Shown: positions 1-5,833 of the stretch, piece after piece | Numbering within the stretch: position 1 is the stretch's first letter | Layout of the letters: each line of letters opens with the position of its first letter | From: Candidatus Delongbacteria bacterium | GTDB taxonomy: Bacteria; UBA4055 | DNA: 7,069 bases | Direction: 5' to 3' | Assembly: GCA_003477045.1 (NCBI GenBank) | Contig: DMTS01000117.1 | Location: forward strand, 1-7,069 | The notes under the pieces: model-generated | Database searches by the model: none | Told to the model about the DNA's origin: nothing | Seen by the model: the letters and a program-made list of their open reading frames with translations, nothing else | Position numbers and translations under genes: made by a program

Positions 1-99
1 GTGACTGCCCAGACCAAAGCTGTCATTTGCGATCATAAAGGAATTAAAGAAATTTCCGTAATTATCAACAATAAAACAATCAGATTAGAGAAAATATGA
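1..99 (+). CDS. 3' end of an unidentified protein gene (5' truncated by window edge)
   Basis: Frame 1 is open from the first base for 32 codons and ends in TGA at 97-99. That stop overlaps the ATG of the next gene (96-98) as ATGA, the usual layout of translationally coupled genes, and this is the main reason to think the frame is real. The visible tail begins VTAQTKAVICDHKG and ends in a short strand-rich stretch (ISVIINNKTIRL) and EKI. It has one Cys, no recognisable motif and too little sequence to assign a family. It is probably the upstream member of the operon that continues with the TPR/barrel protein and the small TPR protein. The open frame alone could be chance over only 99 bases, so confidence is moderate. 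Confidence 0.5.
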   Translation: MTAQTKAVICDHKGIKEISVIINNKTIRLEKI

Positions 100-1511
100 A
101 AAGAAATGTTTTAGTTATTATTTTGAGCCTAATAAGTTCAATTTTTGCAATGAGCGAAGTTGATTCTCTGTTGATTAAAGGAGATGAATACTATTACAAA
201 GGCAACCTTGAGGGAGCGCTGGATCTTTACTTTCAGGCGGAGAGTGTCGATCCCGGAAACCAGGGTGCCATGACAGGAATATATAATGCATCCATAAATT
301 CCGGAGAAATAAAAACCGCAAATGATTATGCACTCAAGCTTCATAAAAAGCAGAATTCACAGATAAATCAGGACAGAGTGATCTATTCAGACGCACTAAT
401 CGGGAAAACTTCAAACGCAGAAAAATTTCTGAAGCAGGAAAAGGATTTCTATCGAAGAAAAGCGATCTACAGCCTTGCAGGCTGGGGATTAAAGCAGACA
501 GGATACTATATTAAAACTGCAGACTGGTACAAAAAAGCTCTGGACGAGGGCTTCAAAAACGACGAGTTCGATAAGGGCTACAGGGATAGTCAAAGACTTC
601 TTAAAGACGACAATAAATATCTGGATGTAATTCTCTCTTTTTACGATTACGGCGACAATGATCTTCTTCTCGGAGGTTATAACCTGAACCTGAATTATAA
701 TTTCGGTCCTCAAAATCACAAATTCAATCTGAACCTTGTAATGCAGGGAACAAGCGTAGATCAGAAGATGAACGATCAGCTCGGGTTTCTATTTTATGAC
801 GATATTAATCAGTACGAACTGTTCGGGCAGTACAATTACCTCTATTCAAGAAAGATCTCTTTTTACTGCGGGGCAAAACTAAGCTGGCTGATCAACGATT
901 ATATTCAGGGGATGGCGTCAGGTTCTGCGGGCAGCAGATTTCAGCTCAGTGATTTTTTCAGAGCCGATACATTCATAAACGCATCAAGCGTAAGCTACAA
1001 CATTTATGATATAAACGATACTAAGCAGATGGGCAGCGGTAAGCCGTTCTCAACAAGTATAAATTCGATGACATCGCTACAATATACATTTGACGGTGCG
1101 ATTACCTATAAAGGAATTTATGCGGGCGGAGTGATCAATCTGGTTAAAGATTTCGGGTCTGAGTACGAAAGCGATATGGAAAGCATGGATTCACTGCTTG
1201 CAAGGACTGATCTTTCAGACAATATCAATGATACGGATATAAGGCTTCTTTACGGAGTGACCGCAGGTTACAATAACGACAGATACGATATATTTTCAAG
1301 CTATACTACAGGGGATATGTTCCTTGTCAATACAAGCGAGGGCAGATATCTCAATACTAATGATTCACAGCTTAAAATGAATATCCTCGGCGGCGTGATA
1401 TTCAAAAAGCTTTTCGGAGACTGGATACTCGGTTACACTTTTTCCTATTCGGATTTCGAGAATTATACTATAATGACTAATTCAATAATTGCAAATTACA
1501 GATGGAGATAA
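96..1511 (+). CDS. Exported TPR protein with predicted C-terminal outer-membrane beta-barrel, function unknown
   Basis: The 471-residue product starts with a signal peptide (MKR, hydrophobic to about residue 17, likely cut after Ala18). Residues 22-54 fit the TPR consensus (Gly29, Tyr32, Ala41, Tyr45, Ala48, Pro53), and residues 122-155 form a second TPR-like unit (Gly129, Gly136, Tyr145, Ala148). From about residue 175 to the end the sequence changes to alternating polar and aromatic/aliphatic residues with Gly, Asn and Asp turns (for example around 193-216, 238-265 and 442-470), as expected of a transmembrane beta-barrel. It ends YRWR rather than in a terminal Phe. A TPR scaffold joined to a barrel is known in polysaccharide exporters (BcsC, PgaA, PelB) and in YaiO, but I cannot place it in any of these. 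The start at 96 has a weak GAGA site (88-91) and an ATGA overlap with the upstream frame. The next gene follows after one base. Exported barrel protein is the firm part; the role is open. Confidence 0.85.
   Translation: MKRNVLVIILSLISSIFAMSEVDSLLIKGDEYYYKGNLEGALDLYFQAESVDPGNQGAMTGIYNASINSGEIKTANDYALKLHKKQNSQINQDRVIYSDALIGKTSNAEKFLKQEKDFYRRKAIYSLAGWGLKQTGYYIKTADWYKKALDEGFKNDEFDKGYRDSQRLLKDDNKYLDVILSFYDYGDNDLLLGGYNLNLNYNFGPQNHKFNLNLVMQGTSVDQKMNDQLGFLFYDDINQYELFGQYNYLYSRKISFYCGAKLSWLINDYIQGMASGSAGSRFQLSDFFRADTFINASSVSYNIYDINDTKQMGSGKPFSTSINSMTSLQYTFDGAITYKGIYAGGVINLVKDFGSEYESDMESMDSLLARTDLSDNINDTDIRLLYGVTAGYNNDRYDIFSSYTTGDMFLVNTSEGRYLNTNDSQLKMNILGGVIFKKLFGDWILGYTFSYSDFENYTIMTNSIIANYRWR
1504..1508 (+). 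promoter_or_regulatory. Ribosome binding site GGAGA setting the TPR gene start at 1513
   Basis: GGAGA lies 4 bases before the ATG at 1513, inside the last codons of the upstream gene. It favours that ATG over the in-frame TTG at 1489, which has no such site and would put eight charged or polar residues in front of a normal signal peptide. Confidence 0.75.
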
Positions 1512-1512
1512 A

Positions 1513-2124
1513 ATGAAAAAGATAGGATGTTTATTTATCATCGGGCTTTTATTCAGCCTGTATGCCGAAATGACACAGAAAGAACTGGAAGAGGCTTATT
1601 CAAGCTCATTCAAATATGAAACAGCTCAGAGATACGATAAATCTATATCCGCACTGAGTAAAGTAATAAAAGATTATCCGACCGGATACACCGTAAATTA
1701 CAGACTGGGCTGGCTGTATTATCTTTCGGGAAATTATGCAAATGCTCTGAAAAATCTGGAAACAAGCCTGACTGCTTATCCTTACTCAGTCGAAGCATTG
1801 AATACGATCAATCTTGTTTATGCTGCTCAGCTCGCCTGGGAGAAAGTTGAAGTACAGTCGAATAAAATCATGAAGATAGATTATTATAATTATTATGCCA
1901 ATTACTGGTATGCCGTTGCTCTTTTCAGGCAGAACAAGTATGATCAGGCTATAAAAACAGCTGATAAAATGCTCGCTGTATTTCCCTCAAATGTTGTATT
2001 TCTAAACATTCTTGCTGAAAGCAAATTCTTAAAAGGCGATAAAGAAGAGGCAATAAAGATATTTTCAGGTGTTATAATCCTTGATAAAATGAATGAGACG
2101 GCTAAATATTATCTTAATAGATAA
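1513..2124 (+). CDS. Small periplasmic tetratricopeptide repeat protein
   Basis: The product is 203 residues from the ATG at 1513. Residues 1-18 are a signal peptide (MKK followed by a Leu/Ile/Phe core, likely cut after Ala18); there is no lipobox. The rest is almost wholly TPR: units near 24-56, 59-92 (Leu65-Gly66, Tyr69, Gly73, Ala78, Pro90), 128-160 (Ala134, Ala146, Pro158) and 162-195 (Gly175, Ala180). TPRs are helical scaffolds for protein contacts and have no catalytic role. The protein should be a soluble periplasmic adaptor. The gene begins one base after the stop of the TPR/barrel gene, so the two are almost certainly co-translated and a joint complex is a fair guess. Residues 123-133 are unusually aromatic (six Tyr, one Trp). 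The gene is the last on this strand before the convergent histidine kinase gene. TPR call is firm; partner and process are unknown. Confidence 0.85.
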   Translation: MKKIGCLFIIGLLFSLYAEMTQKELEEAYSSSFKYETAQRYDKSISALSKVIKDYPTGYTVNYRLGWLYYLSGNYANALKNLETSLTAYPYSVEALNTINLVYAAQLAWEKVEVQSNKIMKIDYYNYYANYWYAVALFRQNKYDQAIKTADKMLAVFPSNVVFLNILAESKFLKGDKEEAIKIFSGVIILDKMNETAKYYLNR

Positions 2125-2172
2125 ACCATTCTAAACGAATACTTTTACATTTATTAACTCTGGCTTCAACGA

Positions 2173-2203
2173 TTTTCGACTTTTTCTAATGCGTAGTCGA
2201 AGA
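2173..2203. other. Hairpin at the convergent gene ends (possible weak terminator)
   Basis: TTTTCGACT (2173-2181) pairs with AGTCGAAGA (2195-2203) around a 13-base loop; one pair is a G-T wobble when read on the plus strand. It spans the stop codon of the histidine kinase gene (CTA at 2186-2188, TAG on the minus strand) and lies 48 bases past the TPR gene stop. Neither strand has a T-run right after the stem, so it does not qualify as a standard intrinsic terminator. It may act as a 3'-end structure for one or both transcripts. The 61-base gap 2125-2185 holds no other feature I can support. Confidence 0.3.
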
Positions 2204-3559
2204 AGACGGGATTGTCATTTCAATTATGAATTTATTCTCGGTTATTGATGCCTTTATACCGCAGGAATTCCTTGCGCATATTTTCTTGGCAATTGCTAAA
2301 CCCATGCCATTGCCGCTTATGTTTTTCGCATTAGTTCCTCTGTAAAACGGTTCGAAAAGCTTTTCTTCAGATATTAAGCTTTCTTTTTGACTAGGAAAGT
2401 CGTTCTCAAATCGCAGAATTATTGAGTCGTCAGTTCTTGTTTCTGATATTACCAGTTTGCCGTCTTTTGGTGTATATTTTATCGCATTGCACAGGATATT
2501 CTCAAAAACAGATCTGACAGAAGGAAATAAATATGCGGTAAAGCTTTCTTTGGAATATTCCAGGACCGCTTCTATCGATAATTGTCTGAATACATTTAGC
2601 TGACTGCCTACTTCAGTATCCAATATTTTTATAATGTTAATTTCTGCTTTAGGTTCTGTAGGAATACCGTCAAGTCTGTAATATTCTAAAATTCTGTCTA
2701 TTAATTTGTCCATTAATATAATTTCTTTTTCAATTACATCTATATATCGAATTGAATTCTCGTTTTTTTGTTCATCAAGATCACGCAGCAGCTGCAGGGC
2801 AACATTTATTCTTGTGAGGGGTGACCGGAGTTCATGCGAGATATGAGCTGAGGTTTCTTTTTGCTCGTTGATCACATTCTGGATTTTTGCGGCCATTGAA
2901 TTAAGTGTTTCCGCAAGCTTTCCGAACTCATCATCCGAAACTTTTTTTACTCTGGCGGAAAAATCGCCTTCAGATATAGACTTCACTGCTTTATCGAACT
3001 CAGCTATAGGTTTGGTCAATTTTTTGGACAGCAGTACTAAAGCGATTATATTAAAAAAAAGGAGAGCTAAGAGCGTAAAATTTAATTTCGTGTCTGAGGA
3101 AGGGGTGTAGAAATCGTTAAAAAGCCATATTGATCCTTTTTCTCCGATTTTAGTTTCAAAAGGTATAGCAACGGGGAATGGACTTCTGATCGCATCTGAA
3201 ATCTTATTTTTATCAAGGATAAAAGTACGATAATAGCTTTCATTTTTCCCAGTAGGTTTAGAAAGAATATTAAGCCTGCTGTCTGTGACGACGATCTCAA
3301 GATGATAACTTTCAGATATGTCGTCAAGGGCTTTCAAGTTTTGTAAACTGGAACTAATTTCTTTGAGTGAATTCAATTCCAGTCTTTTGTCAATGAATTC
3401 TTTGAAGGCATAAGTACTTATGGTCATATAGAAATCATGATCTCTTTTTGATTGTTCAGCTTTAAAAAAATTAATAATAAGGAAGAAAGAAAAATGGTTA
3501 ATGAGAAGCAGGAGAAGGAATGAAACAATTATTTTAAGAGTAAGTTTTTTAGGGAACAT
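2186..3559 (-). CDS. Membrane sensor histidine kinase, CpxA/RstB-like architecture
   Basis: The 457-residue product has the full layout of an inner-membrane sensor kinase: TM1 about 8-32, a periplasmic sensor region about 33-159, TM2 about 160-178, a HAMP linker about 179-228 (Pro184, Asp210-Glu211), a HisKA dimerisation domain and an HATPase_c domain. The H-box reads SHELRSPLTR with phospho-acceptor His242, very like CpxA. The N-box has Asn354 and Asn358, the F-box is FEPFYR (402-407) and the G2 box is GNGMGLA (416-422). The G1 box is odd: where DxGxG is expected the chain reads ENDFPS (385-390), with Asn in place of the Asp and no glycines. It should phosphorylate the regulator encoded just upstream. 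The ATG lies 3 bases after that gene's stop with no clear Shine-Dalgarno site, so its translation probably depends on coupling. The signal sensed is not readable; envelope stress or pump substrates are inferences from the family and neighbours. Confidence 0.93.
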   Translation of the reverse strand: MFPKKLTLKIIVSFLLLLLINHFSFFLIINFFKAEQSKRDHDFYMTISTYAFKEFIDKRLELNSLKEISSSLQNLKALDDISESYHLEIVVTDSRLNILSKPTGKNESYYRTFILDKNKISDAIRSPFPVAIPFETKIGEKGSIWLFNDFYTPSSDTKLNFTLLALLFFNIIALVLLSKKLTKPIAEFDKAVKSISEGDFSARVKKVSDDEFGKLAETLNSMAAKIQNVINEQKETSAHISHELRSPLTRINVALQLLRDLDEQKNENSIRYIDVIEKEIILMDKLIDRILEYYRLDGIPTEPKAEINIIKILDTEVGSQLNVFRQLSIEAVLEYSKESFTAYLFPSVRSVFENILCNAIKYTPKDGKLVISETRTDDSIILRFENDFPSQKESLISEEKLFEPFYRGTNAKNISGNGMGLAIAKKICARNSCGIKASITENKFIIEMTIPSSSTTH

Positions 3560-3562
3560 ATG

Positions 3563-4252
3563 TTAAACCGTTTTTTTGAATAAATAGCCGGAACCCCAGC
3601 TTGTTTTTATCCGTTCTTTAGTATCACCTATAGATTCCAGCTTTGAACGCAGTTTACTGATATGCATATCTATGCTTCTGTCGAAAACCGTAGCATCTCT
3701 GCCTCTTGTATAGTTCATAAGCTCATCTCTCGAAAAGATCATTCCGGGTCTTGTCATCAATAATTTCAAAATTTTGAATTCTGTCAGCGAAAGCTCTTCG
3801 TACAGGTCATTTCTTCTAACTCTTAAAGTAGAAGTATCTAGAATTATACTATCTACTTCAATATTTGATAATGTTTCTTCGTCTGTATTGATATTTCTTC
3901 TCATGACTGCTTTAATTCTCGCTGTAAGCTCGCGGGGGTTAAAAGGTTTAGGGATATAATCATCAGCCCCAAGCTCCAATCCAAGAATTCTGTCTGTCTC
4001 ATCTCCGCGCGCAGTGAGCATTATCACAGGCAATTTTTTACCTGCGATTCCCATTTCTTTCAGAATTTCCAGACCTTCTTTCCCGGGTAGCATATGGTCA
4101 AGAATAATAATGTCAGGAGAAACCTCTGAAATTTTTTCCTTCACTCCCAGTCCCGTAAGGTGGCTGAAAGTTTCAATACCATAGAAAGATAGATATTGTT
4201 TCAGCAGATTCTGAAGTTCCCCGTCATCATCTATGATCAAAGCTTTTATCAT
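3563..4252 (-). CDS. OmpR-family response regulator, CpxR-like
   Basis: The 229-residue product has an N-terminal receiver domain (about 1-118) with acidic pocket Asp8/Asp9, phospho-acceptor Asp52 in ILDHMLPG, Thr80 and Lys102 in PKPF. A winged-helix DNA-binding domain of the OmpR/PhoB type follows (about 130-227). Its recognition-helix region reads DRSIDMHISKLRSKL, close to CpxR, and the C-terminal wing has the usual GSGYLF. Length is normal. The start is set by AGGA a few bases upstream on the minus strand (4256-4259) and by the canonical opening MIKALIIDDD. It is the first gene of a two-gene operon with the sensor kinase and is transcribed away from the RND efflux operon. Tandem 11-bp TGTAAATTAA repeats in the shared upstream region are good candidates for its own binding site, so autoregulation and control of the pump are both likely. 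That target assignment is inference. Confidence 0.95.
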   Translation of the reverse strand: MIKALIIDDDGELQNLLKQYLSFYGIETFSHLTGLGVKEKISEVSPDIIILDHMLPGKEGLEILKEMGIAGKKLPVIMLTARGDETDRILGLELGADDYIPKPFNPRELTARIKAVMRRNINTDEETLSNIEVDSIILDTSTLRVRRNDLYEELSLTEFKILKLLMTRPGMIFSRDELMNYTRGRDATVFDRSIDMHISKLRSKLESIGDTKERIKTSWGSGYLFKKTV

Positions 4253-4279
4253 TGTTCCTGATCCGAATTTATGTTAAAA

Positions 4280-4316
4280 ATAATAAGATATAATGTGAAA
4301 AGCACATTAATTTACA
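4280..4316 (-). promoter_or_regulatory. Likely promoter zone of the response regulator/kinase operon
   Basis: On the minus strand this AT-rich stretch offers -10-like hexamers (TTATAT at 4288-4293, TATTAT at 4280-4285), with only poor -35 matches 17 bases further up (TGTAAA at 4311-4316, AATGTG at 4303-4308). A poor -35 next to tandem regulator-type repeats is typical of activator-dependent OmpR-family promoters. The exact hexamers cannot be decided by eye. TATAAT at 4289-4294 on the plus strand lacks a usable -35. Confidence 0.35.
4291..4309. promoter_or_regulatory. Inverted repeat TAATGTG-AAAAG-CACATTA (possible operator)
   Basis: Seven bases repeat perfectly in inverted form around a 5-base spacer. 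The site lies 39-57 bases upstream of the response regulator start and overlaps its probable promoter zone, and it shares its last four bases with the tandem repeat array. The size suits a dimeric regulator. The TGTG/CACA half-sites recall CRP-type sites, but the spacer is one base short of the usual six, so no regulator is assigned. Confidence 0.4.
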
Positions 4317-4327
4317 TTTAATTTACA
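4306..4327 (-). promoter_or_regulatory. Tandem 11-bp repeats, candidate binding site of the adjacent response regulator
   Basis: Read on the minus strand the two units are TGTAAATTAAA (4327-4317) and TGTAAATTAAT (4316-4306), identical at 10 of 11 bases and directly abutting. This gives GTAAA-N6-GTAAA. OmpR-family regulators bind tandem half-sites spaced about one helical turn apart, and CpxR uses GTAAA half-sites. The regulator next door has a CpxR-like recognition helix. The array is 54-75 bases upstream of the regulator start and about 100-125 bases upstream of the probable pump-operon transcription start. Confidence 0.55.
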
Positions 4328-4394
4328 AAAAAGTTTCATTACAGGCATCGGACAGTATTTAAAGATATTATTTGAAGACAAATTATGACAATTA

Positions 4395-4422
4395 TTTACA
4401 TTTGAGTCAAATGTTTTATACA
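4395..4422 (+). promoter_or_regulatory. Probable sigma70-type promoter of the efflux operon
   Basis: A -35-like TTTACA (4395-4400, one mismatch to TTGACA) is followed after 16 bases by a -10-like TATACA (4417-4422, two mismatches to TATAAT). Transcription would begin near 4429, leaving a leader of about 34 bases to the ATG at 4463. The match is fair rather than strong, but the position suits the gene and a perfect palindrome sits between the two boxes. A minus-strand TGTAAATAAT half-site (4391-4400) overlaps the -35. Confidence 0.5.
4398..4414. promoter_or_regulatory. Perfect 17-bp palindrome ACATTTGA-G-TCAAATGT, candidate operator
   Basis: Eight bases are repeated exactly in inverted form around a single central G at 4406. 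The site begins at the end of the probable -35 box and fills most of the spacer before the -10 of the efflux operon, the place where a dimeric repressor would block RNA polymerase or a MerR-type protein would distort the promoter. It is not tandem, so it is unlike the sites of the adjacent OmpR-type regulator. No TetR-, MarR- or MerR-type gene is present in the window. Confidence 0.55.
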
Positions 4423-4452
4423 AGCGCGTCGTAAATTATCTCACAACAAAAT

Positions 4453-4458
4453 GGAGAG
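4453..4458 (+). promoter_or_regulatory. Ribosome binding site GGAGAG deciding the OMF start at 4463
   Basis: GGAGAG ends 4 bases before the ATG at 4463. The in-frame ATG at 4451 overlaps this site and has only ctcacaacaaa upstream, with no Shine-Dalgarno sequence. The later start also gives a standard signal peptide. Confidence 0.75.
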
Positions 4459-4462
4459 TTTA

Positions 4463-5812
4463 ATGCGAATTAGTTTTCTCAGTCTTATGACGATGTTTGC
4501 GGTAACGAATGCTGCAGTAGTCGGTCTGGCTGAAGCTCAAAAATCTGCTCTTGAAAAAAATTACGGGTACGAGATAGCGAAACAGGATGTTTCAAAAAGC
4601 GAACTGGCAACTAAGAGCAGCTTATCCGGATTCTTCCCGACAGCCACTTTCACGGCAAGTCATATGCTTTACACGCCTGAAGTGAATATGAATTCTTATG
4701 CTTTTGATGCCGGTACAGGTGCATTTTCTTCAATAAGTATTGCTCAGAAGGACAGAACTGCTTTCGCCTTTCAGATTTCACAGCCTCTATTTTCAGGCGG
4801 GAAGAAGTGGTACGGATATAAGATTAGCATCGATTCTGAAGAGATCAGCAGGAATGGGTTTACAGCTGAAACGATATCGCTTCTCGCGGAGGTTGAATCA
4901 GGGTATTTGAATGTTCTCGAAATGAAGGAGATGTTTGATATTTCAAAAGAGTCACTTTCTCTTTCAAAAAATAATGAGGCCAGTGCGGCTACAAAACATG
5001 AAACGGGACTGATCTCCAAAGTCGATTTATTAAAAAATTCTTCAGCGCGCGCCACAGGTGAAGTATCGGTACTGAATGCAGAAAAAGACTATGACCTTGC
5101 GAAGATCAGTTTTGCTAATCTTACAGGGCTGAAGAATTTTGAGCTTGAGAATATTGAGCGTGAAAGTTACGCAGGAATGATAGACAAACTTAATAAATAT
5201 GAAATTGATGTAATAAATTCAAAGACGGAGCAATTTCTCGCTTACGCTTATGTGAATAACACCGATCTCAAGAATTCAAGACTGACGAAAAGTATTGACG
5301 AGAAGACAGTAAAAATGGCGAAAGGGAATTTTTTGCCGACAGTGTCTCTTTCATACTCGACAGAATGGGAAAAAACAAATCTGGCAGACGAATTCGAGAA
5401 CAGCGGTGCGTTGGCGTTATCTGCTACCATTCCGGTACTGCCACTGTACGATAATTACATAACTCTTGAAAAAGCGAAAATCGAGTTAAAAAAATCGGAA
5501 CTGAAGCAAATGCAGCTCAAGGACGAAATCAGAACAATGATAAACTCGGCGGTTTATAGTCTCACGCTTGAATCAAAACAACTTTTAAGTACAAAAATAG
5601 CAGTTGAACTGGCCGAGGAAACATATTACAGTGTCTTGGAAAGGTCAAGATCAGGTATTTCAACGGCAGATGAATTGAATACTGCGAGGCTTTCGCTAAT
5701 TCAAGCAAAGTATAACCATACTTCAGCATTTTATAATATGTTGAAAACAAAGTCAGAGTTGATGAGGCTATTAAATATGAAAGAAGAAAAAGAGTTCATT
5801 GAATTGTTATAA
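4463..5812 (+). CDS. TolC-type outer membrane factor of an RND efflux pump
   Basis: The product is 449 residues from the ATG at 4463 (the ATG at 4451 would add MESL). Residues 1-17 are a signal peptide (MRISFLSLMT..., likely cut after Ala17). The mature chain shows the two-fold internal repeat of the OEP family. Each half has long helices plus a pair of membrane strands: FPTATFTAS near 58-66 with ISQPLFSGG near 105-113 in the first half, and FLPTVSLSY near 290-298 with ATIPVLPLYD near 331-340 in the second. The helical part includes GLISKVDLLK (182-191) and GISTADELNTARL near 408-420, typical of the family. It should form a trimeric channel across the outer membrane and periplasm, working with the adaptor and RND pump encoded immediately downstream (21-base gap). 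It is the first gene of the operon, an order (channel, adaptor, pump) also seen elsewhere. The substrate cannot be read. Confidence 0.92.
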   Translation: MRISFLSLMTMFAVTNAAVVGLAEAQKSALEKNYGYEIAKQDVSKSELATKSSLSGFFPTATFTASHMLYTPEVNMNSYAFDAGTGAFSSISIAQKDRTAFAFQISQPLFSGGKKWYGYKISIDSEEISRNGFTAETISLLAEVESGYLNVLEMKEMFDISKESLSLSKNNEASAATKHETGLISKVDLLKNSSARATGEVSVLNAEKDYDLAKISFANLTGLKNFELENIERESYAGMIDKLNKYEIDVINSKTEQFLAYAYVNNTDLKNSRLTKSIDEKTVKMAKGNFLPTVSLSYSTEWEKTNLADEFENSGALALSATIPVLPLYDNYITLEKAKIELKKSELKQMQLKDEIRTMINSAVYSLTLESKQLLSTKIAVELAEETYYSVLERSRSGISTADELNTARLSLIQAKYNHTSAFYNMLKTKSELMRLLNMKEEKEFIELL

Positions 5813-5823
5813 CCAATTAAACC

Positions 5824-5828
5824 GGAGA
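5824..5828 (+). promoter_or_regulatory. Ribosome binding site GGAGA for the GTG-started adaptor gene
   Basis: GGAGA lies 5 bases before GTG at 5834. The spacing and the lipoprotein signal peptide that follows directly (KKISGLVIF) support GTG as the real start codon; no ATG lies nearby in frame. Confidence 0.75.
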
Positions 5829-5833
5829 TTAAA

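Noticed and set aside
138..719. Minus-strand ORFs at 138-344 and 489-719
   Set aside because: They lie wholly inside the barrel-protein gene on the opposite strand, show no domain or signal, and have no convincing ribosome site.
1489..1512. TTG start at 1489 for the small TPR protein
   Set aside because: It would add MQITDGDK in front of a normal signal peptide and overlap the previous gene by 23 bases; GGAGA at 1504-1508 points to the ATG at 1513.
2143..2152. TTTACATTTA in the convergent gap, resembling the tandem regulator half-site
   Set aside because: It is a single half-site at the 3' ends of two genes with no promoter nearby, and is easily a chance match in AT-rich DNA.
2868..3327. 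ORFs at 2868-3110 (plus) and 3082-3327 (minus) within the kinase gene
   Set aside because: Both are shadows of the sensor kinase reading frame, which has full domain support over this stretch.
3460..3540. Purine-rich, low-complexity run near the kinase start
   Set aside because: On the coding strand it simply encodes the Phe/Leu/Ile-rich first transmembrane segment.
3774..3959. Plus-strand ORF inside the response regulator gene
   Set aside because: It is antisense to a well-supported OmpR-family gene and has no recognisable features.
4289..4294. Perfect TATAAT on the plus strand as a pump-operon promoter
   Set aside because: The hexamer 17 bases upstream (aattta) is not a usable -35, and it would give a leader of over 160 bases; the box pair at 4395-4422 is better placed.
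4451..4462. ATG at 4451 as start of the outer membrane factor
   Set aside because: No Shine-Dalgarno sequence precedes it; the GGAGAG it contains serves the ATG at 4463, which begins a standard signal peptide.
4771..5750. Minus-strand ORFs at 4771-5055, 5248-5430 and 5562-5750
   Set aside because: They are antisense shadows of the outer membrane factor gene, with no independent support.
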